This document shows, in pieces, positions 32,762-41,898 of a stretch of DNA of 64,000 nt. Made by a program: the position numbers and the translations under genes. This DNA comes from Nocardioides sp. Iso805N (GTDB lineage Bacteria; Actinomycetota; Actinomycetes; Propionibacteriales; Nocardioidaceae). The stretch covers positions 1 to 64,000 of the forward strand of contig NZ_KB822586.1 in assembly GCF_000364605.1 (NCBI RefSeq), read 5' to 3'. The stretch's first letter is position 1; every line of letters begins with the position of its first letter. The notes below the pieces were generated by a model. That model saw nothing but the letters and a program-made list of their open reading frames with translations. It was not told where the DNA came from and ran no database searches.

Positions 32762-34825
32762 GTGGACTTCTACTCGCCCTACGCGCACGGATTCGCCCGG
32801 GTCGCGGCGTGCACCATCCCGGTCGCGATCGCCGATCCGGCGACCAACGCCCGCACCGTCCTCGAACAGGTCCGGGCCTGCCACGACGACGGCGCGGCGG
32901 TCGCCGTCTTCCCGGAGCTGTGCCTGAGCGGGTACGCCGTCGAGGACCTGTTCCTTCAGCAGCCGCTGCTCGACGCGGTGGTCGCCGCCATCCAGACCAT
33001 CGCGGTGGCCAGCGAGGAGCTGCTGCCGGTGATCGTCGTCGGCGCGCCGCTGCTGCACGGCAACCGGATCCTCAACGCGGCCGTGATCATCCATCGCGGC
33101 GAGATCCTCGGGGTGGCGCCCAAGTCCTACCTGCCGACCTACCGCGAGTTCTACGAGCGGCGCTGGTTCGCACCCGGCGACGACCTCGACTCCACGATCG
33201 CCATCGGCGGAGCCGAGGTCCCGGTCTCCCCGCACCTGCTCTTCCGCGCCACCGACGTGCCGGGCCTGACCTTCCACGTGGAGGTCTGCGAGGACATGTG
33301 GGTGCCGGTGCCGCCCAGTGCGCGGGCCGCCCTGGCCGGTGCCACCGTGCTGGTCAACCTGAGCGCCAGCCCGATCACCGTCGGGCGCTCGGAGGCGCGT
33401 CGGCTGCTGGTGCAGAGCGGCAGCGCGCGGTGCCAGGCGGCCTACGTCTACACCGCCGCGGGCCAGGGTGAGTCCACCACCGACCTGTCGTGGGACGGTC
33501 AGACGATGGTCTACGAGCTCGGTGAGCTGGTGGGGGAGAGCGAGCGCTTCCCGGACGGTCCGCGGCGTACGGTCGTCGACGTGGATCTCGACCGGATCCG
33601 TGCCGAGCGCATCCGGATGGGCACCTTCGACGACAACCGGCGCACGCTGAGCGGCGAGACCGGTGACGTCGACACCTTCGAGGTGATCGAGTTCGAGCTG
33701 GAGCCGCCGCTGGTCGCGACCCGGCTGCAGCGCAAGGTGGACCGCTTCCCGTTCGTGCCCGACGACCCGGCGCGACTGGCCCAGGACTGCTACGAGGCCT
33801 ACCACATCCAGGTCAGCGGGCTGGTCCAGCGACTGCGCTCGATCGGCCCGAGTACGAAGGTGGTGATCGGCGTCAGCGGCGGCCTCGACTCCACCCACGC
33901 CCTGATCGTGGCTGCCGACGCGATGGACCGGTTGGGGCGTCCGCGCAGCGACATCCTGGCCTTCACCATGCCGGGATTCGCCACCAGCGAGAGCACCCTA
34001 GCCAGCGCGAACGCGCTGATGTCGTCGCTCGGGACGACCTACGAGACCCTCGACATCCGGCCCACCGCCACCCAGATGCTCACGGACATGGGCCACGCCT
34101 TCGGCGCCTCGGCCGGCTCGAGCACCGTCGATCCTTCGGTGTACGACGTGACGTTCGAGAACGTCCAGGCGGGCCTGCGCTACGACTATCTCTTCCGGTT
34201 GGCGAACCAGCGCGGCGGGATCGTGGTCGGCACCGGCGACCTCTCCGAGCTCGCACTGGGCTGGTGCACCTACGGCGTGGGCGACCAGATGTCGCACTAC
34301 AACGTCAACGCAGGCGTGCCGAAGACGCTGATCCAGCACCTGATCCGCTGGGTCGTCTCCACCGACCGGTTCGACGTGCAGACCAATGCGGTGCTCGAGA
34401 CGATCGTGGAGCAGGAGATCAGCCCGGAGCTGGTGCCGGGGGAGACGCCGCAGTCCACCGAGGCGATGGTCGGGCCCTACGCGCTGCAGGACTTCACCCT
34501 CTTCCACGTGGTGCGACACGGCTACAACCCCTCCAAGATCGCCTTCCTGGCCTGGCAGGCCTGGCACGACGCGGATCAGGGCGACTGGCCGGCGGGCTAC
34601 CCCGTGGCTCGGCGGACGGCGTACGAGCTCAGTGAGATCCGGCACTGGCTCGAGGTGTTCATCAAGCGCTTCTTCGCCAACCAGTTCAAGCGCTCCGCGC
34701 TGCCGAACGGGCCGAAGGTGAGCAACGGCGGGACGATGTCGCCGCGCGGCGACTGGCGGATGCCGTCGGACGCCAGCGCGTCGGTGTGGCTGGCGGAACT
34801 CGAGGCACGCGTGCCGCAGGGGTGA
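32762..34825 (+). CDS. nadE: NAD+ synthase, glutamine-hydrolysing
   Basis: 687 residues, the long two-domain form. The N-terminal nitrilase-type glutaminase has Glu52 (FPELCLSG), Lys121 (PKSYLPTYREFYE) and Cys176 (VCEDMWVP). The C-terminal synthetase has the P-loop GVSGGLDST (about 370) and downstream GTGDLSELALGW. It makes NAD+ from deamido-NAD+, ATP and glutamine. GTG 32762 matches the expected start: the next residues DFYSPYAHGFARVAACT align with mycobacterial NadE. An ATG 11 codons earlier is possible. Confidence 0.97.
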   Translation: MDFYSPYAHGFARVAACTIPVAIADPATNARTVLEQVRACHDDGAAVAVFPELCLSGYAVEDLFLQQPLLDAVVAAIQTIAVASEELLPVIVVGAPLLHGNRILNAAVIIHRGEILGVAPKSYLPTYREFYERRWFAPGDDLDSTIAIGGAEVPVSPHLLFRATDVPGLTFHVEVCEDMWVPVPPSARAALAGATVLVNLSASPITVGRSEARRLLVQSGSARCQAAYVYTAAGQGESTTDLSWDGQTMVYELGELVGESERFPDGPRRTVVDVDLDRIRAERIRMGTFDDNRRTLSGETGDVDTFEVIEFELEPPLVATRLQRKVDRFPFVPDDPARLAQDCYEAYHIQVSGLVQRLRSIGPSTKVVIGVSGGLDSTHALIVAADAMDRLGRPRSDILAFTMPGFATSESTLASANALMSSLGTTYETLDIRPTATQMLTDMGHAFGASAGSSTVDPSVYDVTFENVQAGLRYDYLFRLANQRGGIVVGTGDLSELALGWCTYGVGDQMSHYNVNAGVPKTLIQHLIRWVVSTDRFDVQTNAVLETIVEQEISPELVPGETPQSTEAMVGPYALQDFTLFHVVRHGYNPSKIAFLAWQAWHDADQGDWPAGYPVARRTAYELSEIRHWLEVFIKRFFANQFKRSALPNGPKVSNGGTMSPRGDWRMPSDASASVWLAELEARVPQG

Positions 34826-34835
34826 GGTGAATTGC

Positions 34836-34896
34836 TTCCTTTCAGGAAAATGAAGGAAATGCCTTCATATTGGAAAGATGAAGCTATTCTCTTCAT
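34836..34896 (+). promoter_or_regulatory. cluster of ATGAAG palindromes, probable SatD operator
   Basis: An AT-rich island in very GC-rich DNA. TTCCTT (34836-34841) is mirrored by AAGGAA (34853-34858). ATGAAGG (34850-34856) is mirrored by CCTTCAT (34862-34868). ATGAAG (34878-34883) is mirrored by CTTCAT (34891-34896), which touches the ATG of the satD-like gene. SatD proteins carry a C-terminal helix-turn-helix, so autoregulation through these sites is likely. Confidence 0.7.
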
Positions 34897-35535
34897 ATGG
34901 TGGCACTGGCAACCCTCATCGGTGATGTCGTCGGATCCCGCCGGCTGGCGGATCGCGATGCACTCCATCGACTCCTGGTCGAGGCACTGACCCGGGTCAA
35001 CGACGAGCTCGATCCGGTGACGCCGCTGCGTGTCACCGTGGGCGACGAGTACCAGGGCGCCTTCGCCGCCGTGGGCGACGCCACTCGCGCGACACTGCGG
35101 CTGCGGCTCCTGCTCGCCCCCGAGGTCGACGTGCGGCACGGCATCGGGTGGGGCGAGGTACGCACCCTCAGCGACGCGCCCCGGGTCGAGGACGGGCCGG
35201 GCTGGTGGTCGGCCCGGGAGGCGATCGAGCGGGTCGCCCGGCAGCAGCGTGAGGCCGCCCGGAGTCGACTACGCACCGGCTACCTCCCCGCCGAGGACAG
35301 CATCGGTGCTCCCGATCCGGCCGCGCTCGACGCCGCTCTGACCGCCCGCGACGAGCTGCTGGGTCGCTTGGGCACGGTCTCACTGTCGGTGCTCGCTGGC
35401 ATGCTGCGCGGCATGAGCCAGCGCGACCTCGCCGACGACCTCGGGATCAGCCCTTCGGCGGTGTCCCAGCGCGTACGCCGCGACGGCCTGGCCGTACTGG
35501 TGGACGTCGACAGGAGCCTGGGGAGGGTGCGATGA
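34897..35535 (+). CDS. SatD-family protein with C-terminal helix-turn-helix
   Basis: 212 residues. Begins VALATLIGDVVGSRRLADRDALHRLL, the hallmark of the SatD family. RVTVGDEYQGAF near residue 47 is also typical. The C-terminus MSQRDLADDLGISPSAVSQRVRRDGLAVLV is a clear DNA-binding helix-turn-helix. SatD proteins were first noted in a streptococcal secretion/acid-tolerance locus, and their biochemical role is unclear. The operators directly upstream point to self-control. The start has no Shine-Dalgarno, so a leaderless mRNA is likely. It overlaps the next gene by ATGA. Confidence 0.85.
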   Translation: MVALATLIGDVVGSRRLADRDALHRLLVEALTRVNDELDPVTPLRVTVGDEYQGAFAAVGDATRATLRLRLLLAPEVDVRHGIGWGEVRTLSDAPRVEDGPGWWSAREAIERVARQQREAARSRLRTGYLPAEDSIGAPDPAALDAALTARDELLGRLGTVSLSVLAGMLRGMSQRDLADDLGISPSAVSQRVRRDGLAVLVDVDRSLGRVR

Positions 35536-36263
35536 CCTGGCTGGCGCTGCTGCTGATCGGCTTCGGCCTGGCCGACCTCGCGCACGCGCTCTGGCCGGTC
35601 CGATGGCTGCCGGAGAGTGCCGCGGCCGCCAGCACTGTCGCGGTCGGTGCGCTGGCCGGCTTCGAGGGCGCCCGCGACGTGCTGGCGCTGCTCGTCCTCG
35701 CTGTGGCGGTGGTCGGGTGGGGGTTCGTGGTCCGGGTCGGCTTCGGTGCCGACCGGGCATGGCTGCCGCTCACCTTCGCGACCGCGGCGCTGGCGCTCGC
35801 CCTGCTCACCACGCCTTGGGTGCACCCGCACGACGGACCGATCGGCGCGTGGTTGCGTGCCACCCCGATCCCGCTGCTGCACTCCATGTCGACCGACCGG
35901 GCGCTCCTGCTCGCCGGCGGTCTGCTCGTGCAGGGTTCGACCGGCAACGTGCTGGTCCGGCTGGTGCTGCTGGCGACCCAGACGATCAACCCCGCCCAGG
36001 CCGGTGCGCGCGAGCCCGCGCCGCGACTCAAGGGCGGGCGCCTGCTCGGCCCGATGGAGCGGCTGGTCATCCTCGGCCTCGGGCTCGCCGGCGACTACAC
36101 CGCGGCCGGCGTCGTCGTGGCGGCCAAGGGCCTGCTCCGCTTCCCCGAGCTGCAGGCCGCCCGCAAGGACCTCGACATCGCCGCGGTGACCGAGTACTTC
36201 CTGGTTGGAAGCTTCGTCTCGTGGCTGGTCGCACTCGCCACGGTGGTGTTGCTCGCTCACTGA
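35532..36263 (+). CDS. membrane protein partner of the SatD-like regulator
   Basis: 243 residues, about seven membrane helices. The C-terminal third carries GGRLLGPMERLVILGLGLAGDY, then AAKGLLRFPELQ and TEYFLVGSFVSWLVAL, a pattern seen in the DUF3307-like membrane proteins often encoded next to SatD. It is translationally coupled to the regulator. The function is unknown. The pairing suggests a regulator/membrane effector unit. Confidence 0.72.
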   Translation: MTWLALLLIGFGLADLAHALWPVRWLPESAAAASTVAVGALAGFEGARDVLALLVLAVAVVGWGFVVRVGFGADRAWLPLTFATAALALALLTTPWVHPHDGPIGAWLRATPIPLLHSMSTDRALLLAGGLLVQGSTGNVLVRLVLLATQTINPAQAGAREPAPRLKGGRLLGPMERLVILGLGLAGDYTAAGVVVAAKGLLRFPELQAARKDLDIAAVTEYFLVGSFVSWLVALATVVLLAH

Positions 36264-36289
36264 GGACCGCCGCCCACTAGGCTGCGCGC

Positions 36290-37630
36290 ATGGGTAAGCA
36301 GGAGGACTTCGTCCTGAGGGCGCTCGAAGAGCGCGATGTCCGCTTCGTGCGGCTGTGGTTCACCGACGTGCTCGGCTTCCTCAAGTCGGTGGCGATCGCC
36401 CCGGCGGAGCTGGAGGGGGCGTTCGCGGAGGGCATCGGCTTCGACGGGAGCGCCATCGAGGGCTTCGCTCGCGTGACCGAGTCGGACATGCTCGCTCTGC
36501 CCGATCCGAGCACCTTCCAGCTGCTGCCCTGGCGCGTCGACCAGGGGCCGGCCACCGCACGCATGTTCTGCGACATCGTGATGCCGGACGGCAGCCCGTC
36601 GTACGCAGACCCGCGGTATGTGCTGAAGCGGACGCTGAGCCGGGCGGCCGAGAAGGGCCTGACCTTCTACACCCACCCCGAGATCGAGTTCTACCTGTTC
36701 AAGGACGAGCCGCAGGACGGCGTCGAGCCGGTCCCGGTCGACTCCAGCGGCTACTTCGACCACACCGCCCAGTCGATGGGCGCCGACTTCCGACGCGAGG
36801 CGATCAACTACCTCGAGGCGATGGGCATCTCGGTGGAGTTCAGCCACCACGAGGGCGGTCCCGGCCAGCAGGAGATCGACCTGCGCTACGCCGACGCGCT
36901 CTCCACCGCCGACAACATCATGACCTTCCGGACCGTGATCCGGGAGGTGGCGCTGAGCCAGAACGTGTGGGCCTCGTTCATGCCCAAGCCGTTCACCAAC
37001 TTCCCCGGCTCGGGCATGCACACCCACGTCAGCCTCTTCGAGGGTGACCAGAACGCCTTCTACGAGGCCGGCGCCGAGTACCAGCTCTCGCAGACCGGTC
37101 GCCGCTTCATCGCTGGCGTCCTGCGGCACGCGCCGGAGATCAGCGTGGTGACCAACCAGTGGGTCAACTCCTACAAGCGGATCGTCGCCGAGGGCGAGGC
37201 TCCGGCACACATCTCGTGGGGCCACAACAACCGCTCCGCGATGATCCGGGTGCCGATGTACAAGCCGTCCAAGGGCCAGTCCACCCGGGTCGAGATCCGC
37301 ACCCTGGACCCGGCCTGCAACCCCTACCTCGCCTTCGCCGCGGTGCTCGCCGCCGGCATGAAGGGCATCGAGGAGGAGTACGACCTGCCGCCGGAGGCCG
37401 AGGACGACGTCTGGGCGCTGACCGACCGCGAGCGGGCGTCGCTGGGCATCGACCCGCTGCCCCGCGGCCTCGACGAGGCGATCGCGGTCGCGGAGAAGTC
37501 CGAGCTGCTGGCCGAGACGCTCGGCGAGCACGTCTACGACTTCTTCCTGCGCAACAAGCGCCAGGAATGGTCCGAGTACCGCGCCCAGGTCAGCGCCTTC
37601 GAGCGCTCCCGGATGCTGCCGGTCCTCTAG
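36290..37630 (+). CDS. glnA2: glutamine synthetase-like GlnA2
   Basis: 446 residues, class I glutamine synthetase fold: beta-grasp GIGFDGSAIEGFARVTESDM, NFPGSGMHTHVSL, and the ATP region NNRSAMIRVP with RVEIRTLDPACNPYLAFA. Length and position next to glnE match actinobacterial GlnA2. The Tyr that is adenylylated in GlnA1 (in a DLYELPPEE context) is replaced here by Trp in DDVWAL, so this enzyme should not be controlled by the neighbouring GlnE. Streptomyces GlnA2 is a gamma-glutamylpolyamine synthetase; whether this protein makes glutamine or glutamylates amines is open. Confidence 0.92.
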   Translation: MGKQEDFVLRALEERDVRFVRLWFTDVLGFLKSVAIAPAELEGAFAEGIGFDGSAIEGFARVTESDMLALPDPSTFQLLPWRVDQGPATARMFCDIVMPDGSPSYADPRYVLKRTLSRAAEKGLTFYTHPEIEFYLFKDEPQDGVEPVPVDSSGYFDHTAQSMGADFRREAINYLEAMGISVEFSHHEGGPGQQEIDLRYADALSTADNIMTFRTVIREVALSQNVWASFMPKPFTNFPGSGMHTHVSLFEGDQNAFYEAGAEYQLSQTGRRFIAGVLRHAPEISVVTNQWVNSYKRIVAEGEAPAHISWGHNNRSAMIRVPMYKPSKGQSTRVEIRTLDPACNPYLAFAAVLAAGMKGIEEEYDLPPEAEDDVWALTDRERASLGIDPLPRGLDEAIAVAEKSELLAETLGEHVYDFFLRNKRQEWSEYRAQVSAFERSRMLPVL

Positions 37631-37644
37631 GGCGGAGCAGAACG

Positions 37645-38382
37645 ATGGCGCGCGTCCTGGTGGTGCAGCATGACGCCACCTGCCCGCCGGCCCTCTTCGG
37701 CACCTGGCTGGAGGAGGCCGGCTGCCGGCTGGACGTGCGCCAGGCCCACCGCGGCGACGAGCAGCCCAGCGTGCGTCAGTACGACGGGCTGCTCGTGCTC
37801 GGTGGCGCGATGGACGCCGATGACGACCAGGGGTACCCCTGGCTGCCGTTGACCCGCGAGCGGATCCGGGAGGCTGCCCTGCTCGGCACGCCCACGCTCG
37901 GCATCTGCCTGGGCCATCAGCTGGCGGCGCTCGCACTCGGCGGCAGCACCGGTCGTCGCGAGGCCGGCCCGCAGATCGGCCTCCTGGAGGTCGGGTGGGG
38001 CTGCGAGGTGCTGCTCGATCCGCTGGTGGACCGGATCGCCGGCGACGGCCGGGCGGTGCACTGGAACCAGGACGTGGTGGTCGGGCTGCCCCCGGGTACC
38101 GAGGTGCTCGCCCGCGGGCAGCACGGCGACGTCCAGGCTGCCCGACTCGCCCGCACGGTCTGGGGCGTGCAGTTCCACCCCGAGGTCGACGACGGCGTGG
38201 TCGCCAGCTGGGCCGCCACCGACACCGGCCTGCTGTCCGCCGCCGGCCTGACGGGGGAAGCGGTGGTCGCCCAGACCAGGTCCGCGAGCGAGGAGCTGGC
38301 CGGGGCCTGGCGCCCGCTGGCCCACGCATTCGCCAGGATGGTGCGCGGTCACTCGGCCGCCAACGGAGCGTTGTGGGAGTGA
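37645..38382 (+). CDS. class I glutamine amidotransferase
   Basis: 245 residues of the GATase class I fold: nucleophile Cys in LGICLGHQLAALAL (about 92), and the His-Glu pair in VQFHPEVDD. GMP-synthase-like GATase without a synthetase domain. It sits between glnA2 and glnE with short gaps. A role as gamma-glutamyl hydrolase acting on GlnA2 products is plausible given gamma-glutamylpolyamine pathways, but this is inference. GGAGCAGAACG precedes ATG 37645. Confidence 0.9.
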   Translation: MARVLVVQHDATCPPALFGTWLEEAGCRLDVRQAHRGDEQPSVRQYDGLLVLGGAMDADDDQGYPWLPLTRERIREAALLGTPTLGICLGHQLAALALGGSTGRREAGPQIGLLEVGWGCEVLLDPLVDRIAGDGRAVHWNQDVVVGLPPGTEVLARGQHGDVQAARLARTVWGVQFHPEVDDGVVASWAATDTGLLSAAGLTGEAVVAQTRSASEELAGAWRPLAHAFARMVRGHSAANGALWE

Positions 38383-38383
38383 T

Positions 38384-41341
38384 GTGAGCCCTCGGACCAC
38401 GACCGGCAAGGGCCTGCTGCTGCGGCTCGGCTTCACCGACACCGATGCCGCGGTAGCAGGGGTCGCTGACCTCGGAAGCGTCACCGACCCGTTGATGGCG
38501 CTGTTCGGCCGCACCGCAGACCCGGACCTCGCCCTGGCGGCGCTGGTGCGACTGGCCGAGGCCGTGCCGGACCGGGAGCAGCTGCTCCGTGAGCTCGCCG
38601 ACGACGAGGGCACCGCGATGCGACTGCTCTCGGTGCTCGGTGCCTCAGAGGCGCTCGGAGACCATCTCGCGCGGCACCCCGAGCACTGGCGCGACCTGTG
38701 CGACCCGATGCTGGGCTCGACCCGGCCGGCGGCGTACTTCCTCCGGGATCATCTGCTCGACGCTGTCGCGGGTCTCGACCCCGTGGCCGCCCGCGACGCA
38801 CTCCGCGTCGAGTACCGCCGCCTGCTGCTCCGGCTCGCCGCCCGCGATCTCGGTCACGCGATGGGCGTCGACGACGTCGCCGCTGAGCTCTCCGACCTGG
38901 CCGCCGCGACGCTGGACGCCGCGCTGGCGATCGCGCGCACCGAGATCGACGGCGCCGACCAGGTCCGGCTGGCGATCGTCGCGATGGGCAAGTGTGGCGC
39001 GCACGAGCTCAACTACGTCTCCGATGTCGACGTGATCTTCCTGCACGCCCTGCGCGACGACTCGTCCCTCGCCTCCTCGGGAGCCGGGGACGAGATCGCG
39101 GTCAAGCTGGCCAGCACGGTGATGCGGATCTGCTCCGAGCATACCCGCGAGGGCACGATCTGGCAGGTCGATGCGGCCCTGCGACCCGAGGGCAAGTCCG
39201 GCGTGCTGAGCCGCACCCTGGCCGGCCATGTCGCCTACTACGAACGCTGGGCCTCGACCTGGGAGTTCCAGGCGCTGCTCAAGGCTCGTCCCGTCGCCGG
39301 CGACATGGAGCTCGGCCGCGCCTACATCGAGCAGCTCTCCCCGCTGGTGTGGCGGGCCGCCGAGCGCGACGGGTTCGTTGCCGACACCCAGGCCATGCGA
39401 CGTCGGGTCGTCGACCACATCCCCGCCAAGGACGCCGACCGCGAGCTCAAGCTCGGTGTCGGCGGCCTGCGCGACGTGGAGTTCGCGGTCCAGCTGCTGC
39501 AGCTGGTGCACGGCCGGGCCGACGCCTCGCTGCGGGTGCCGGCGACGCTGAGCGCGCTCGCCCGGCTCACCGAGGGCGGGTACGTCGGTCGCGAGGACGG
39601 CGAGGCACTGCACGCCGCCTACGCGTTCCTGCGCACCTTGGAGCACCGCATCCAGCTGCGACGGCTGCGGCGTACCCATGTCCTCCCGCGCGACGAGGAG
39701 TCGCTGCGTCACCTGGGCCGTTCGATGGGACGCTTCCAGGAGCCGGCACGCGCTCTGGAGAAGGAGCTGGCCTTCCACCGGATGACTGTCAGCCGGCTGC
39801 ACCAGAAGCTCTTCTACCGACCGCTGCTCTCAGCGGTCGCGCGCATCCCGGGTGAGGAGGCGCGGCTCTCCCTGGCCGCGGCGGAGGAGCGCCTCACCGC
39901 CCTGGGATACGCGGATCCCGCCGCGGCGCTGCGCCACCTCGAGGCGCTGAGCAGCGGGGTCAGCCGGAGTGCGTCGATGCAGCGCACGCTGCTGCCGGTG
40001 ATGCTGCAGTGGTTCGCCGACGGACCGGACCCCGACATGGGCCTGTTCGGCTTCCGCCGGATCAGCGAGGCACTGGGGGAGAGCCCGTGGTACCTGCGCG
40101 CCCTGCGCGACGAGGGCATGATCGCCGAGCGGCTCGCCCGGGTGCTGTCCACCTCGCGGTACACCACCGCACTGCTGGAGCGGGAGCCCGAGGGTGTGCG
40201 GATCCTGGGAGGGTCGCTGGAGCCGACCGCCTTCGAGAGCCTGCTCGCCGAGATGCGTGGTGTGGTCGACCGGCACCGCGACCTGGCTGCCGCCGTACAC
40301 GTCGTGCGGGGGATCCGACGCCGCGAGCTGTTCCGGATCAGCGCAGGCGAGCTGGCCGGCGTGCTCGACATCGAGCAGGTCGGTGCTGCCCTGAGCCGGC
40401 TCACCGACGCGGTGCTGGAGTCGACGCTCGGCGCCGTGGTCAAGGAGGTCATCGCGCAGCAGGGTCTGACCGCGCCGCCGACCAGCCTGGCGGTCGTCGC
40501 GATGGGCCGCTATGGCGGGTTCGAGCTCTCCTACGCCAGCGATGCGGACGTGCTCTTCGTGCATCGGCCGGCTGACGGCGTGCCCGCCGAGACCGCCGCC
40601 AACTTCGCCCGCGCCGTCGTGGAGCGGCTGCGTGCGCTCCTCAACTCACCCGGCCCGGACCCTGCGCTCGCACTGGACGCCGACCTGCGTCCCGAGGGTC
40701 GCCAGGGCGCCCTGGTGCGCACCCTGGACTCCTACGCCGCCTACTACGCCAAGTGGTCGATGGTCTGGGAGGCGCAGGCGCTGCTACGGGCGGACGCGGT
40801 CGTCGGCGATCCCGAGCTGCGCGCGGGCTTCACCGCGATGATCGATCCGCTGCGCTATCCCGCCGGCGGTCTCGCGGACGCCGACGTCCGGGAGGTACGC
40901 CGGATCAAGGGTCGGGTGGATGCCGAGCGACTGCCCCGCGGTGCGGACCCGGCGACCCATCTCAAGTTGGGGCGTGGGGGCTTGGCCGACATCGAGTGGA
41001 GCGTCCAGCTGCTGCAGATGTGCCACGCCCACGACGTACCTGGGCTGCGGACGCCGCGAACGCTGGAGGCGCTGGCGGCGGCCGTGAAGGCGGACCTGGT
41101 CTCGCCCGAGGACGCCGAAGGGCTGGGCGAGGCCTGGCGGCGGGTCAGCCGGGTTCGCAACGCGGTGACGCTGGTGCGCGGACGGCCCTCGGACCAGCTG
41201 CCCACCAACGTCACCGAGCGTCGAGCGGTGGCCTCGATCCTCGGCTATCCCGCGGACGCGAGCGACGAGATGGTCAACGACTACCTCAGGGTGACCCGTC
41301 TGGCCAGCGGCATCGTGGACCGGGTGTTCTGGGGCGACTGA
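38384..41341 (+). CDS. glnE: bifunctional glutamine synthetase adenylyltransferase/deadenylase
   Basis: 985 residues with the two-headed GlnE layout. The N-terminal nucleotidyltransferase has AMGKCGAHELNYVSDVDVIFLH (about 200) and the C-terminal one has AMGRYGGFELSYASDADVLFVH (about 705), each with a G..EL.Y.SD.D core, followed by LRPEGK/LRPEGR segments. It adds or removes AMP on GlnA1-type glutamine synthetase according to nitrogen status. GTG 38384 follows the amidotransferase stop by one base. Its probable substrate, GlnA1, is not in the window. Confidence 0.97.
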   Translation: MSPRTTTGKGLLLRLGFTDTDAAVAGVADLGSVTDPLMALFGRTADPDLALAALVRLAEAVPDREQLLRELADDEGTAMRLLSVLGASEALGDHLARHPEHWRDLCDPMLGSTRPAAYFLRDHLLDAVAGLDPVAARDALRVEYRRLLLRLAARDLGHAMGVDDVAAELSDLAAATLDAALAIARTEIDGADQVRLAIVAMGKCGAHELNYVSDVDVIFLHALRDDSSLASSGAGDEIAVKLASTVMRICSEHTREGTIWQVDAALRPEGKSGVLSRTLAGHVAYYERWASTWEFQALLKARPVAGDMELGRAYIEQLSPLVWRAAERDGFVADTQAMRRRVVDHIPAKDADRELKLGVGGLRDVEFAVQLLQLVHGRADASLRVPATLSALARLTEGGYVGREDGEALHAAYAFLRTLEHRIQLRRLRRTHVLPRDEESLRHLGRSMGRFQEPARALEKELAFHRMTVSRLHQKLFYRPLLSAVARIPGEEARLSLAAAEERLTALGYADPAAALRHLEALSSGVSRSASMQRTLLPVMLQWFADGPDPDMGLFGFRRISEALGESPWYLRALRDEGMIAERLARVLSTSRYTTALLEREPEGVRILGGSLEPTAFESLLAEMRGVVDRHRDLAAAVHVVRGIRRRELFRISAGELAGVLDIEQVGAALSRLTDAVLESTLGAVVKEVIAQQGLTAPPTSLAVVAMGRYGGFELSYASDADVLFVHRPADGVPAETAANFARAVVERLRALLNSPGPDPALALDADLRPEGRQGALVRTLDSYAAYYAKWSMVWEAQALLRADAVVGDPELRAGFTAMIDPLRYPAGGLADADVREVRRIKGRVDAERLPRGADPATHLKLGRGGLADIEWSVQLLQMCHAHDVPGLRTPRTLEALAAAVKADLVSPEDAEGLGEAWRRVSRVRNAVTLVRGRPSDQLPTNVTERRAVASILGYPADASDEMVNDYLRVTRLASGIVDRVFWGD

Positions 41342-41368
41342 ACCGAGCCCTCGGATCTCGCGTGAAAC

Positions 41369-41410
41369 GTGACAGTGGCGGCCACCCTTGAGGGTGGCCG
41401 CCACTGTCAC
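41369..41410 (+). terminator. 20-bp perfect hairpin after glnE
   Basis: GTGACAGTGGCGGCCACCCT (41369-41388) is followed after two bases by its exact complement (41391-41410). The hairpin lies 27 bases after the glnE stop and 26 before the stop of the convergent small gene, so it can serve both. Confidence 0.85.
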
Positions 41411-41436
41411 GGTCGTGGGCGCGAGCCCTAGGTGGA

Positions 41437-41679
41437 TCAGTACTCGCTGGTGCGCCGCTCCTGCACGGTCTGAGTGCCGTCGGCGTGCGTGGTGGTGGCA
41501 ACGGTCCGGCCGGCCCGGCCTCGGTTCCAGGTGATCGCGGAGAGCACGATCACCAGCGCACCGACGGCGGCGAGGATCCAGCCGACGGTGTTCAGGTCGA
41601 CGCCCTGCACCTGCTTGTTCACGGCCAGTGCCAGGACGAGGCCGACTGCGAGTAGGAATGCTCCTCCGCCGTAACCCAT
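41437..41679 (-). CDS. DUF6458-like small membrane protein
   Basis: 80 residues. Two membrane helices, GGGAFLLAVGLVLALAV and VGWILAAVGALVIVLSAITW, are joined by a loop containing VNKQVQGVDLNTV, which is characteristic of this actinobacterial family. The C-terminal tail is polar with TTTHADGTQTVQERRTSEY. The function is unknown. ATG 41679 starts the first helix; AAGGAGA lies upstream. Convergent with glnE. Confidence 0.8.
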   Translation of the reverse strand: MGYGGGAFLLAVGLVLALAVNKQVQGVDLNTVGWILAAVGALVIVLSAITWNRGRAGRTVATTTHADGTQTVQERRTSEY

Positions 41680-41898
41680 GACGGTCTCCTTCAGGTCGTG
41701 CCCGCGTGCCGCGGGCCGTGATTCGCCGATGTGTGCGCCCACCAGTGCCCGGGTCTGATCCCCGTCAAACAGTCGCGGGTTCCGAGGCTGCGAGAGCCCG
41801 GCTCCGGGCCCTTCGGCGATTCAGATGGCGCACGGCGATTCGGGCCGTACGATGCCGTGACGGGGCTCACAGATCTCGGTGACGGGAAGACGGTGAGG

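Noticed and set aside
32525..33898. Long minus-strand frame extending the ABM-like remnant across nadE
   Set aside because: Only the last 73 residues resemble a family. The rest is antisense to NAD synthase.
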